64,000 nucleotides of DNA from Candidatus Neomarinimicrobiota bacterium. Lineage in GTDB: Bacteria; Fidelibacterota; Marinisomatia; Marinisomatales; S15-B10. The stretch is taken from contig DTTI01000084.1 of NCBI GenBank assembly GCA_012964825.1, positions 62,001 to 126,000 on the forward strand, in the 5' to 3' direction. This document shows, piece after piece, positions 43,997 through 53,396 of this stretch; position 1 is the stretch's first letter, and each line of letters starts with the position of its first letter. The position numbers and the translations under genes are program-made. The notes beneath the pieces are model-generated. The model was not told the origin of the DNA. It worked only from the letters and a program-made list of their open reading frames with translations, and did no database searches.

Positions 43997-46699
43997 CTAA
44001 TTATTTTCAATCACCGCCTGGGCAGCGGCAAGACGGGCAATGGGGACTCGGAAAGGTGAACAGCTCACGTAGTCCAGACCTATCCTGTAGCAGAAATGTA
44101 TGGAGGCGGGATCACCACCATGCTCACCACAGATACCGATCTTTAGTTCACCGTTTTCACCGCGACCTTTTTCTACTGCCATCTCCATGAGCAGCCCCAC
44201 ACCTGACTGGTCCAACGACTGAAAGGGATCTTCCGGTAAGATGCCTTTTTCAAGGTAAGCCGGCAGGAAACCGCCGATGTCGTCCCGGGAAAAACCGAAA
44301 GTGGTCTGTGTAAGATCATTAGTGCCGAAAGAGAAGAACTCAGCTTTGCGGGCAATCTCATCAGCGGTGAGACATGCTCTCGGGATCTCAATCATGGTCC
44401 CCACGAGGTAGGGGTACTCAATATTAGTTTCGTTCTTTACTTTCTCTGCTACTTTCCGCACGATAGTTTCTTGATGATCATATTCAGCCTGCGTTCCCAC
44501 CAGTGGAATCATCACTTCCGGCAGTGCATTGACTCCCTCTTTGGTAAGCTGTGCGGTGGCCTCAAAAATGGCCCTCGCCTGCATTTCAGTAATCTCGGGG
44601 TAGGCAATCCCCAAACGGCATCCGCGGTGCCCTAGCATGGGGTTCAATTCATGAAGAGCGTCAATTCTGGCCTTCAGTTTTTCTTCATCCGTTCCCAGTT
44701 CTCCTGCCAACTCCTCTATTTGGTCTTCAGCCAAAGTGACGAATTCATGCAACGGAGGATCCAGCAGCCGGATTGTGACTGGAAAATCATGCATTGTTTT
44801 CAGGATCTCGTAGAAATCTTCCCGTTGGAAGGGGAGAAGTTTCATAACAGCTTTACGGCGGGCCTGTTCATTTTCAGCCACGATCATTTCCCGTATGGCA
44901 AGGATTCTCTCCGGGTCAAAGAACATGTGCTCTGTCCGGCAAAGACCTATACCCTGGGCGCCGAAAGCACGGGCCTGGGCTGCGTCTTCAGGTCTTTCAG
45001 CGTTTGTCCGGATGCCCAGTGTCCGGAAGTCATCTGCAATTTCCATGAGTCTGTTAAAAGATTCATTTTCACTGAGGTCGACCTGTGCCAGGGCCAGCTC
45101 ACCCAAATAGACCACACCTTTTGTACCGTTGAGGGTGATTACATCTCCTTCATTCAGGGTCCGCCTATCTACCGTCATTTTTTTACTGCGGCTGTCAATG
45201 TTCAGGACGCCACACCCCACCACGCAGCATTTACCCCATCCTCGGGCTACCAGTGCAGCGTGGCTAGTCATACCTCCCTTGGCTGTGAGAATGGCTTCGG
45301 CGGCGTGCATGCCGTGAACATCTTCCGGTGATGTTTCATTACGGACAAGGATGACCTTTTTTCCGTCCTTGGCCCAGGCCTCGGCGTCGTCCGCCGTAAA
45401 CACTATCTGACCTGTGGCCCCGCCGGGCCCCGCCGGCAGACCATCCGCCAGCCTTGTGGCTGTCACTTCCGCTTCCGAATCCACCATAGGGTGAAGAAGC
45501 TCATCCAGTTGGGACGGTTTTACACGGCCCACGGCTGTCTTTTTGTCAATGAGCCCTTCAGAAAGCATATCTGTGGCCATCTTTACGGCGGCCATGCCAT
45601 TCCGTTTGCCTACCCGTGTCTGGAGCATCCAGAGGCGGCCGCTCTCAATGGTGAACTCGATATCCTGCATATCGTTGTAATGTTTTTCCAAGTTTGACCG
45701 GATCCCGTCCAACTCATCATAGATCGAGGGCATGGCCTCATGAAGGGTGGGAAGCTCCCTGTTTTTTTTCGTCCGTCCCCACTGGTTGATGGGGTTGGGA
45801 GTCCGGATGCCCGCTACAACATCTTCACCCTGGGCATTGGAAAGCCATTCACCAAAGAACTGGTTCTCCCCTGTAGCAGGGTTCCGGGTGAAACCAACAC
45901 CGGTGGCGCAGTCGTCACCCATGTTGCCAAACACCATTGTCTGCACATTAACAGCTGTTCCCCACTCTTCTGGGATGCCTTCAATACGGCGATAGGAGAT
46001 GGCCCTTTTCCCGTTCCAGGATTGGAACACGGCACTAATACTGCCCCATAATTGTTCATGAGGATCATCGGGGAACTCACTTCCCAGAACATCTTTCACC
46101 GTGGTTTTGAAGAGTTCTGAGAGCTCTTTCCAGTCGTCACCGTCCAATTCCGTATCTTGGGTTACACCTTTCTCTGCTTTCCGCTGGTCAATGAATTTCT
46201 CCAGCTGCTCCCGTATGGGAATCCCGTTATTAGGTTCCACTCCGCCGGCTTTCTCCATGACCACATCTGAATACATCATTATAAGGCGCCGGTAGGCATC
46301 GTAGACAAATTGGGAGTTGCCGGATTTTTCTATAAGCCCCGGAATAGTTTTTGAAGTAAGACCTACATTCAGCACTGTCTCCATCATTCCAGGCATGGAA
46401 ATACGGGCACCGGAACGGACGGACATGAGGAGGGGATTTCCCGGGTCACCAAAATTGAGGTCCATAATTTCCTCAGTTTTAGAAATAGCCTCCTCCACCT
46501 GATTCTGTAATTCAGGCGGAAAGTTTTTCTCATTTGCATAATAATAAGTGCACACTTCCGTGGTAATGCTGAAACCGGGCGGGACTGGAATCCCCAGGTT
46601 TGTCATCTCTGCTAAGTTAGCCCCTTTGCCACCGAGCAGTTCTTTCATTGCGGCGGTGCCGTCTGCTTTTGAGTCTCCGAAAAAGTATACGTATTGCAA
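43997..46699 (-). CDS. ppdK: Pyruvate, phosphate dikinase
   Basis: Interconverts pyruvate + ATP + Pi and PEP + AMP + PPi. 900 residues with the full domain order: N-terminal ATP-grasp (YFFGDSKADG, LLGGKGANLAEM, SVRSGARISMPGM), phosphohistidine domain (GGMTSHAALVARGWGKCCV), and PEP/pyruvate TIM barrel ending FGTNDLTQ...GICGEHGGDP. The frame is open to 46762, but TTG at 46699 follows an AGAGGAA ribosome site at 7-8 bases and begins exactly where PPDK homologues begin (MQYVYFFG), so it is taken as the start. Near malic enzyme, frd and kor it points to flexible C4/C3 metabolism. Confidence 0.95.
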   Translation of the reverse strand: MQYVYFFGDSKADGTAAMKELLGGKGANLAEMTNLGIPVPPGFSITTEVCTYYYANEKNFPPELQNQVEEAISKTEEIMDLNFGDPGNPLLMSVRSGARISMPGMMETVLNVGLTSKTIPGLIEKSGNSQFVYDAYRRLIMMYSDVVMEKAGGVEPNNGIPIREQLEKFIDQRKAEKGVTQDTELDGDDWKELSELFKTTVKDVLGSEFPDDPHEQLWGSISAVFQSWNGKRAISYRRIEGIPEEWGTAVNVQTMVFGNMGDDCATGVGFTRNPATGENQFFGEWLSNAQGEDVVAGIRTPNPINQWGRTKKNRELPTLHEAMPSIYDELDGIRSNLEKHYNDMQDIEFTIESGRLWMLQTRVGKRNGMAAVKMATDMLSEGLIDKKTAVGRVKPSQLDELLHPMVDSEAEVTATRLADGLPAGPGGATGQIVFTADDAEAWAKDGKKVILVRNETSPEDVHGMHAAEAILTAKGGMTSHAALVARGWGKCCVVGCGVLNIDSRSKKMTVDRRTLNEGDVITLNGTKGVVYLGELALAQVDLSENESFNRLMEIADDFRTLGIRTNAERPEDAAQARAFGAQGIGLCRTEHMFFDPERILAIREMIVAENEQARRKAVMKLLPFQREDFYEILKTMHDFPVTIRLLDPPLHEFVTLAEDQIEELAGELGTDEEKLKARIDALHELNPMLGHRGCRLGIAYPEITEMQARAIFEATAQLTKEGVNALPEVMIPLVGTQAEYDHQETIVRKVAEKVKNETNIEYPYLVGTMIEIPRACLTADEIARKAEFFSFGTNDLTQTTFGFSRDDIGGFLPAYLEKGILPEDPFQSLDQSGVGLLMEMAVEKGRGENGELKIGICGEHGGDPASIHFCYRIGLDYVSCSPFRVPIARLAAAQAVIENN

Positions 46700-46774
46700 A
46701 AGTTTTTTCCTCTGGCCCAATAAATTAACGAGGAATTTAGAGTGAGGTACAAGTTGAACCAACGGCTAATTGAG

Positions 46775-46803
46775 TTGATTTTCAGACAAGCGGTGTGTAC
46801 CAT
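46775..46803 (+). promoter_or_regulatory. Possible promoter of the acetoacetyl-CoA synthetase gene
   Basis: TTGATT at 46775-46780, 17 bases, TACCAT at 46798-46803; each box matches consensus at four of six positions. It ends 30 bases before the ATG in the 133-bp divergent gap with ppdK. Tentative. Confidence 0.3.
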
Positions 46804-46832
46804 TCCGGCCAATCGATTATGGGGGAAGGATA

Positions 46833-48782
46833 ATGTCGGAAATATTGTGGCGGCCTTCACAAGAGCGGGCAGAGAAGTCACAGATGAATCAGTTCAGGCT
46901 ATTTGTGAATAAGAAGTTCGGACTCGGTCTGGACGATTACTCGGATCTCTATAACTGGTCTGTTAATGAGATTTCCGATTTCTGGGCAACTATGTGGGCT
47001 TTTAGTGATCCTGTTGTATCACAGGGGTACCACCAGGTGGTGGATGATGAAACCAAAATGCCTGGGGCAAAGTGGTTCAGCGGCTCCAGGCTGAACTTTG
47101 CAGAGAACTTGCTCCGCCGCCGGGACAGCCACACCGCAATTCTTTCAAGGGCGGAAGGGAAAAGTGACAGGCGCATTACTTATGCCGAATTGTATAGTGA
47201 AGTAGAGAAGATGGCAGCAGCTTTTCAGGAGGCCGGTGTTGAGAAAGGCAGCAGGGTGGCTGGATTTCTGCCCAATATTCCTGAAGCCATTGTTGCCATG
47301 TTAGGGGCAGCCTCCTTAGGCGCTGTTTGGAGCTCTTCATCGCCCGATTTTGGAATTAAAGGTGTGCTGGACCGTTTTCGCCAGATTGAGCCAAAAGTTC
47401 TCTTTGCAGCTGACGGATACCAGTATAATGGGAAGCCTGTTAATTCCTTGGATAAGCTGAAAGGGATTCTTACTGAACTGCCCAGCGTAGAGAAAGTGGT
47501 CATTGTCCCTTTTGAATCAGAGAATCCGGATCTGTCAGGCATTGAACAGGGGATCCTCTATGAAGACTTCCTGTCAGCTAAGACACCCGCTATTGATTTT
47601 GCGCAGTTGGCTTTCGATCATCCTCTTTACATTATGTATTCTTCCGGCACCACCGGCTTACCGAAATCTATTGTCCACAGTGCCGGTGGTACGATGCTCC
47701 AACATATGAAAGAATTGCGTCTTCATTGTGATATCAATGACGAAGATACCGTCTTCTACTTCACCACCTGCGGTTGGATGATGTGGAACTGGTTGGTGAG
47801 CAATCTGGCTATGGGTGCAACAATTGTACTGTATGATGGCTCTCCCTTTCACCCTGAGCCGTTAGCCATGTGGCAAATGGCTGAGGATTTTGGTATTACC
47901 GTTTTCGGAACCAGCGCTAAGTTCATCGCCGCTTGCCAGGGGCGCGGGTTAAAACCCAAAGAGCGACACGATCTCAGCTTAGTTAAAACTATCCTTTCCA
48001 CCGGTTCGCCACTGGTGGAGGAGAGTTTTGATTATGTTTACAATAGTGTGAAAGAAGACGTTCTGCTTGCCTCTATCTCCGGCGGAACAGATATTATATC
48101 GTGTTTTGCAGGAGGCAACCCTACGTTGCCAGTCTACAGGGGTGAGCTTCAGTGCCGCGGGCTTGCCATGAAAGTTGAATCTTTTGACGGGACTGGTAAG
48201 TCACTTATTAATGAAAAAGGGGAGCTGGTTTGCACGCGGGCATTCCCCTCCATGCCTGTCACTTTCTGGAACGACCCGGATGGTTCAAAATATCGCAATG
48301 CCTATTTAGTTGATTTTCCCGGTGTTTGGGCTCACGGTGACTACATTTCAATCAATGAGCATGGCGGTGTGAAAATATTCGGCCGCAGTGATGCAACACT
48401 GAATCCCGCCGGTGTCCGCATCGGCACCGCAGAGATCTACCGTGTTGTGGAGGCCTTTCCTGAAATAGAGGATTCCCTTGCAATAGGCCAACAGTGGGAG
48501 GGTGACGAGCGGGTCATCCTTTTCCTCAAAATGAGTGAAGGAGAAGAAGCCAGTGCTGATCTGGAGAGCAGATTAAAGGAGGCCATTCGTTCCGGTTGTT
48601 CACCTCGACACGTGCCGGCAAAAATGCTTGTCGTACCTGACATCCCTTATACTATCAACGGGAAAAAGGTGGAAATTGCTGTTAAGAAGATTATTCATGG
48701 TGATGAGGTACTAAACCGGGATGCACTGGCCAACCCTGAATCACTTTCATTTTATAATAATTTAGAGGCGTTGAGGAACTAG
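46833..48782 (+). CDS. aacS: Acetoacetyl-CoA synthetase
   Basis: Adenylate-forming ligase making acetoacetyl-CoA from acetoacetate, 649 residues. It has the family N-terminal extension (ILWRPSQERAEKSQMNQF, WSVNEISDFW), the P-loop YSSGTTGLPKSIVHS, the mid motif FTTCGWMMWNW and SGGTDIISCFAGGNP, and the C-terminal catalytic Lys in TINGKKVEIAVKK. GGGGGAAGG precedes the ATG. It is followed directly (TAG then ATG) by a membrane protein gene. Possible use is salvage of ketone bodies or polyhydroxybutyrate-derived acetoacetate. Confidence 0.92.
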   Translation: MSEILWRPSQERAEKSQMNQFRLFVNKKFGLGLDDYSDLYNWSVNEISDFWATMWAFSDPVVSQGYHQVVDDETKMPGAKWFSGSRLNFAENLLRRRDSHTAILSRAEGKSDRRITYAELYSEVEKMAAAFQEAGVEKGSRVAGFLPNIPEAIVAMLGAASLGAVWSSSSPDFGIKGVLDRFRQIEPKVLFAADGYQYNGKPVNSLDKLKGILTELPSVEKVVIVPFESENPDLSGIEQGILYEDFLSAKTPAIDFAQLAFDHPLYIMYSSGTTGLPKSIVHSAGGTMLQHMKELRLHCDINDEDTVFYFTTCGWMMWNWLVSNLAMGATIVLYDGSPFHPEPLAMWQMAEDFGITVFGTSAKFIAACQGRGLKPKERHDLSLVKTILSTGSPLVEESFDYVYNSVKEDVLLASISGGTDIISCFAGGNPTLPVYRGELQCRGLAMKVESFDGTGKSLINEKGELVCTRAFPSMPVTFWNDPDGSKYRNAYLVDFPGVWAHGDYISINEHGGVKIFGRSDATLNPAGVRIGTAEIYRVVEAFPEIEDSLAIGQQWEGDERVILFLKMSEGEEASADLESRLKEAIRSGCSPRHVPAKMLVVPDIPYTINGKKVEIAVKKIIHGDEVLNRDALANPESLSFYNNLEALRN

Positions 48783-49268
48783 ATGGACACCTTCAGTCAC
48801 GCATTCTGGGGTAGAGGACTTTTTGGTTATCGCGGGCATCCGTGGTTTGCCCTTTTCTTTGGTGCCGCGCCTGATCTCTTCTCGTTTGGAATTCTTTTTC
48901 TTGTTCGCCTGGCCACCCTCCAATTTCGGATGGGACCGCCGCCGATGGAGACAATACCGTGGTGGGTGTTCATCAATTATGATATCTCACACAGTTTTGT
49001 GAGTGCGTTTGTGGCTATCGGAATTGTCAGTCGATTCCGGAAAGATCTAGCTTTCGCCATGCTTGGGTGGCCTTTCCATATTCTGCTGGATTTCCCGTTC
49101 CACACACGGGCGTTCTTCCCTTCAAAGATATTCTGGCCTCTGTCGGATTTTACTGTAGATGGTATCAGCTGGGGGCAGCCTATAGTGTGGTTCCCGAACT
49201 TGGCTGGATTGATCATTCTATTTGTTTATAGGCGGTGGTTCTGGCCTGCAAGGAGACGATTTGAATAA
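48783..49268 (+). CDS. Predicted membrane-bound metal-dependent hydrolase-like protein
   Basis: 161 residues, very hydrophobic and aromatic, with about four membrane segments. Spaced His/Asp residues (DTFSHAFW, FFGAAPDLFSFG, DISHSFVS, HILLDFPFHT) fit the pattern of the YdjM/DUF457-type membrane-bound metal-dependent hydrolases, though it is short. It begins immediately after the acetoacetyl-CoA synthetase stop. Function unknown. Confidence 0.7.
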   Translation: MDTFSHAFWGRGLFGYRGHPWFALFFGAAPDLFSFGILFLVRLATLQFRMGPPPMETIPWWVFINYDISHSFVSAFVAIGIVSRFRKDLAFAMLGWPFHILLDFPFHTRAFFPSKIFWPLSDFTVDGISWGQPIVWFPNLAGLIILFVYRRWFWPARRRFE

Positions 49269-49333
49269 GAGGTGTTTCTAGGGCAGTTGCAGTAAATTCA
49301 TCAATAAGCAATTTCTGAGAACAGCAGTTAGTA

Positions 49334-49786
49334 ATGAATCAATCCCTTGTTGGAAAAATCTACCCTGCCATGGAATATGAAGTGGGTAGGGAGAAGATTT
49401 TTGAATATGCCCGTGCCACACTCTCTACCAACCCCTATTGCACAGACCCGGATTTTTCGTCAAAGTCCCGCTATAAAACAGTAGTAGCTCCCCCAACCTT
49501 TGTGGCTACCTACAGCCATCAGGCCATGCGGTATGTTTTCGAGGACAAAGAGCTTGCCATGGATATACCAAGAATTGTTCACGGTGAACAGTCATATGAG
49601 TTTGGTAAAGTGGTGAGATCAGGAGACAAAATATCGACTACGGTAAAGATTGTTGATATTTTTAGAAAAGAGAATAGGGAAGGACTTCAAAATGAGTTTC
49701 TCATTATAGAGACGGAATCGGTTAATCAAAAAGATGAGTTGGTGTGCAAAGGCAGGTGGACTCTAGTGGAGAGAGCCCATGAGTGA
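49334..49786 (+). CDS. MaoC-like (FAS1-type dehydratase) N-terminal hot-dog protein
   Basis: 150 residues with the non-catalytic hot-dog pattern of split R-specific hydratases such as mycobacterial HadA: GKIYPAMEYEVGREKI at the N-terminus, VVAPPTFVATYSHQAM, and VHGEQSYEFGKVVRSGDKI. It overlaps the catalytic partner gene by 8 bp, as expected of a heterodimer. It likely forms the substrate-binding half of a 3-hydroxyacyl-CoA or -ACP dehydratase. Confidence 0.85.
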   Translation: MNQSLVGKIYPAMEYEVGREKIFEYARATLSTNPYCTDPDFSSKSRYKTVVAPPTFVATYSHQAMRYVFEDKELAMDIPRIVHGEQSYEFGKVVRSGDKISTTVKIVDIFRKENREGLQNEFLIIETESVNQKDELVCKGRWTLVERAHE

Positions 49787-50120
49787 CCGTATAAAAATTG
49801 ATAAATTCCTACCTTACTATTATTCAGGGGCCAGTGGTGATTTTAACCTTATTCATATCGATCCCGATTTTGCTCGAGCAGCTGGTCTTGAAGGAATTAT
49901 CCTTCAAGGACTCTGCACTATGGGTATTGCTGCAAATCGTCTTATTGGGGATGAGGACCCTGGACGATTGAAATCCATTAACGTCCGATTCGCATCTCCG
50001 GTCTTTCCTGAAGATGAACTGGAGATGGAGACGGAAACGAGAGATGATCATGTACGTTTTATAGTGCGGAAGGATTCAGGAGAAGAAGTCATCTCCAAAG
50101 GCAAAGCTGTTTATCGATGA
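49779..50120 (+). CDS. MaoC-like dehydratase, catalytic subunit
   Basis: 113-residue hot-dog protein with the hydratase-2 motif YYSGASGDFNLIHIDPDFA; Asp21 and His26 are the expected catalytic pair. It hydrates or dehydrates enoyl/(R)-3-hydroxyacyl thioesters together with the preceding subunit. Its TGA overlaps the ATG of the LivH-type permease (ATGA), tying fatty or branched acyl metabolism to the transporter. Confidence 0.88.
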   Translation: MSDRIKIDKFLPYYYSGASGDFNLIHIDPDFARAAGLEGIILQGLCTMGIAANRLIGDEDPGRLKSINVRFASPVFPEDELEMETETRDDHVRFIVRKDSGEEVISKGKAVYR

Positions 50121-51043
50121 GTGAAGCCTTTGGGGGCCTGACTCAGGAGGTTGTTAGTGGTGTCGCCCTCGGTTGTATTTATGCCCTCATCGCTCTCGGA
50201 TTCACCTTAATCTTTAAAGCCACGGAAGTTGTCAATTTCGCCCAAGGGGAGTTGATGATGGTGGGTGCGTACGTCAATTTTTTCTTCGTCTCCACACTGC
50301 TAGAGATTCCTGTTTTGAACGGAGCCTGGGTGTTTCTCCTAGCATTGGTTGGAGCCATTGCTTTTGCCTTTCTCTTCGGAACGTTCCTTGACCTTATTAT
50401 AAACCGGCCTTTGAAGGATGAACCGGTCTTCTCGGTTATTATGGCGACCATCAGTTTGGCCATTATACTCAGAGCAGTCATGGCGATCATTGCCGGACCT
50501 ATCACACGAATTCCACCATCCCCGTTCGGCAGCAGTGTTGTGACTGTTGGGAATGTGGCCATTTCAACACTGGACATATTTATTATTCTCAGCGCTGTGA
50601 TACTTGTCATTGGTTTTTATCTCTTTTTCAATCGCACGAAGTGGGGAATAGCTATGAAGGCGACATCTGAAGATTCCATGGCGGCTCATCTTGTGGGAAT
50701 CCCGGTGAAAAAAGTGTACCGTAATGTATGGATTTTCTCCATGGTGGTGGCAACCATCGGAGGCGTTCTTTTAGCCCCGCGAACCTTGCTTGACACGAAC
50801 ATGGGTTTCCTTGGGCTTAAGGCATTCCCGGCTGCGGTCTTGGGCGGATTTGGCTCAATTCCCGGTGCCATTTTGGGAGGAGTAATCATGGGTGTTATTG
50901 AGACGTTGAGTATGGGAACGCTCTCTTTCCATTTTCCCTGGGTGAAGGAAATCAACGACGTCATCGTCTGGATTGTTCTCATTGCAGTGCTCATGATACG
51001 GCCAACAGGAATTCTTGGACGGGAGGAGATTGACCGGGTTTAA
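50117..51043 (+). CDS. livH: Branched-chain amino acid-type ABC transporter permease (LivH family)
   Basis: Inner-membrane permease, 308 residues, eight or so membrane segments, with LivH hallmarks (GVALGCIYALIALGFTLIFKATEVVNFAQGELMM near the start and VLGGFGSIPGAILGG near the C-terminus). Overlaps the MaoC gene. Although named after branched-chain amino acid importers, this family also moves urea, amides and aromatic or aliphatic carboxylates; the neighbours point to a carboxylic acid. Confidence 0.9.
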   Translation: MSEAFGGLTQEVVSGVALGCIYALIALGFTLIFKATEVVNFAQGELMMVGAYVNFFFVSTLLEIPVLNGAWVFLLALVGAIAFAFLFGTFLDLIINRPLKDEPVFSVIMATISLAIILRAVMAIIAGPITRIPPSPFGSSVVTVGNVAISTLDIFIILSAVILVIGFYLFFNRTKWGIAMKATSEDSMAAHLVGIPVKKVYRNVWIFSMVVATIGGVLLAPRTLLDTNMGFLGLKAFPAAVLGGFGSIPGAILGGVIMGVIETLSMGTLSFHFPWVKEINDVIVWIVLIAVLMIRPTGILGREEIDRV

Positions 51044-51060
51044 CTACAGGTAAACAGAGA

Positions 51061-52092
51061 ATGAAAGGTAGATACGATGATGAGAATTTGAAGTGGGTCG
51101 CACCGCTGATCGTTCTTGTCATTCTTGTGCCGTTTCTGGTGCGGGGGATGACTTTCAGCTACCGGTATTACTTGTATGTCTTGAACATTGCGGGAATCTA
51201 TACCGTTCTCACGGTGGGACTGGATATTCTGAGCGGGTATACAGGACTTATATCGCTGGGACACGCCGGATTTCTGGCTATCGGGGCGTACACATCGGCG
51301 ATTCTCGTAGATCAGGCGGGCGTCCCATTTGGTCTGTCTTTGATCATAACACCTCTGGTTACTGGGCTGTTCGGGCTAATGGTTGGTTTCCCCGCGCTGA
51401 GAATCTCTGGGATGTATCTCGGACTGACCACCATGGGATTCGGTTTCATTGCCCGCCGTCTGATTATCGCCCTCAGGGCGTGGACTGAAGGCTCGGCGGG
51501 CTTGGAGGTGTCAAAGCCTGTACTGTTCGGGTTTACATTTGCGAACGACTGGGACAATTATTTCCTCATTTATGCTTTTGTAATCCTAGTGATTGTTCTT
51601 TCCAGGAGAGTGGTGCAATCAAAAGTAGGCCGAGCCCTCATGGCCATCCGGGACTCGGAACGGGCTGCTGAAGCTGCTGGTGTGGATCTTACGCGATATA
51701 AGCTGTTCGCTTTCTTCATATCTGCGGTTTTGGCAGGTCTTGCGGGGGTGCTGTTTGCACATACCATGCGCTTTATCAGTACAGATCATTTCGATATCTT
51801 ATTGTCTATCTATTTTGTTATCATGGGGCTTGTTGGAGGGCTCGGTTCTATATATGGTGCTGTCTTGGGTACGGTATTTATTGTATTACTTGATTTTCTT
51901 TTTATTCCTTTGTTTAAAGATTGGCTTGCATTGTTCTTTTCTATCGAGGTAGCGGACATTCAGTCCCTAATATTCGGGCTTATAATGTTCCTCTTTATTA
52001 TATTCCAACCGATGGGCTTATACGGCATGTGGCTTAAGTTGAGGATTTACTGGAAACTGTTTCCTTTCAACCCAAGGAAGAAGTTCACTTAA
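51061..52092 (+). CDS. livM: Branched-chain amino acid-type ABC transporter permease (LivM family)
   Basis: Second permease, 343 residues, with YVLNIAGIYTVLTVGLDILSGYTGLISLGHAGF near the N-terminus and the coupling-helix region RDSERAAEAAGVDLTRYKL, which pair with LivH and the ATPases. Membrane segments cover most of the length. It follows livH by 17 bp and precedes the binding protein by 17 bp. Confidence 0.9.
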   Translation: MKGRYDDENLKWVAPLIVLVILVPFLVRGMTFSYRYYLYVLNIAGIYTVLTVGLDILSGYTGLISLGHAGFLAIGAYTSAILVDQAGVPFGLSLIITPLVTGLFGLMVGFPALRISGMYLGLTTMGFGFIARRLIIALRAWTEGSAGLEVSKPVLFGFTFANDWDNYFLIYAFVILVIVLSRRVVQSKVGRALMAIRDSERAAEAAGVDLTRYKLFAFFISAVLAGLAGVLFAHTMRFISTDHFDILLSIYFVIMGLVGGLGSIYGAVLGTVFIVLLDFLFIPLFKDWLALFFSIEVADIQSLIFGLIMFLFIIFQPMGLYGMWLKLRIYWKLFPFNPRKKFT

Positions 52093-52109
52093 CTGAAGGA
52101 GGACTCATT

Positions 52110-53282
52110 ATGACACGACTCACTCAATTATCGCTGACATTTTTGCTTTCCATTTTTATGGCTTGTGCTGGCCGTGAGCCAACACCGGGCGTCACCGATT
52201 CGGAGATTTTGATCGGCAATATTCAAGACCTGAGTGGCCCTATGAAGGAATTAGGTATGATGCTTCCACACGGCTCAAATCTCTATTTTAGTTACATCAA
52301 CGAAAAAGGAGGCGTGCACGGAAGGAACATCAAAATGGTCATAGAAGACCATCAATACAATCCTCAGAAATCAGTAGCAGCGGCCAAGAAACTTATTGAT
52401 GTGGATCAGGTTTTTTGCCTTTACCAAGTGATCGGAACTTCTCCATGTGAGGCGCTCCGGCCACTATTGGAGGAGAATGGTGTTCCTCTTATTGCACCGG
52501 CCACACAGTCTGGGACGATGTCCGACCGGTCTAGAACAGGGTGGAAATACATTTTTCATACCGATACAGGTTATGACAAACAAGCGAACATTCTCGTGGA
52601 CTATGCTTACGAACAAAACGCCGATGCTAAAGTGGGTGTGATCTATCAGGACGACGATTATGGTGCAAACGTGTTGAAGGGAGTCGCTGAAGCTGAGCAA
52701 CGACACGGCGTCACGGTTCAGAAGGAGGCCTATCAGAGAGGAGCCACAGATTTTGCCGGGCAGGTGATGAACCTGATGAAAGGTGAAGCAACACATGTCA
52801 TAATTGGCGGAATCGTACGAGAGCCTATTATTGTAATGAAGACTGCTGCTGCCATGAACTATGCACCTCAGTTCCTCGGCATCAGCCCAACCATGGATCA
52901 TCGCGTGGTTCTTGGCGCCGGCGAAGCAGGAGAAGGATTCATTGCGGCGAACTTCGCTGAACTCTATAACTCTGATACGGAAGGTGCCAAACTCTATCGG
53001 GAGCTGTTTAAGAAGTCTGGTACCGATGAGAAAGTGATGGGGATGTATAACTTCTACGGCTTCATGACAGCCATGGTTCTTGTGGAAGGATTGGAGCGTG
53101 CCGGTAAACGGCTGACACGGGAAAAGCTTATCACAGCCATGGAAGGGATAAAGAACTGGGATGGCATGGGTGTTTTCCCCGGCCTTTCTTATGGTCCAAA
53201 TGACCGTGCCGGCACAGAAGCGGTTGCCCTCGTTGCAATCAAAGATGGGAAACAACAGATCATCTCGGACTGGATCAAATAA
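52110..53282 (+). CDS. ABC transporter substrate-binding lipoprotein (LivK/periplasmic-binding type I)
   Basis: 390 residues; signal peptide with lipobox IFMACAG, then the type I fold of Leu/Ile/Val-binding proteins (ILIGNIQDLSGPMKELG, INEKGGVHGRNIKMVIEDHQYNPQKSVAAAKKLI, the ligand site region PATQSGTM). It captures the substrate for the surrounding Liv permeases and ATPases. A GAAGGAGG ribosome site precedes the ATG. Ligand is not readable. Confidence 0.9.
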   Translation: MTRLTQLSLTFLLSIFMACAGREPTPGVTDSEILIGNIQDLSGPMKELGMMLPHGSNLYFSYINEKGGVHGRNIKMVIEDHQYNPQKSVAAAKKLIDVDQVFCLYQVIGTSPCEALRPLLEENGVPLIAPATQSGTMSDRSRTGWKYIFHTDTGYDKQANILVDYAYEQNADAKVGVIYQDDDYGANVLKGVAEAEQRHGVTVQKEAYQRGATDFAGQVMNLMKGEATHVIIGGIVREPIIVMKTAAAMNYAPQFLGISPTMDHRVVLGAGEAGEGFIAANFAELYNSDTEGAKLYRELFKKSGTDEKVMGMYNFYGFMTAMVLVEGLERAGKRLTREKLITAMEGIKNWDGMGVFPGLSYGPNDRAGTEAVALVAIKDGKQQIISDWIK

Positions 53283-53396
53283 CAGTTTGAGCAGATATGG
53301 AGAAGTGGGGGGAGGCACTCTCCATTGCTCCAGGTTTCGTTTGTTCCTTTCTAATCCAACCTCAATGGTTCAGTAAAACGAGACACTTTTTGCTTG

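Noticed and set aside
44651-45331. 226-codon open frame on the plus strand
   Set aside because: It lies wholly inside ppdK on the opposite strand; its translation has no recognisable features and ppdK is unambiguous.
52464-53318. 284-codon minus-strand frame over the binding-protein gene
   Set aside because: Antisense shadow of a clear periplasmic binding protein; the product is rich in Cys and His with no domain pattern.
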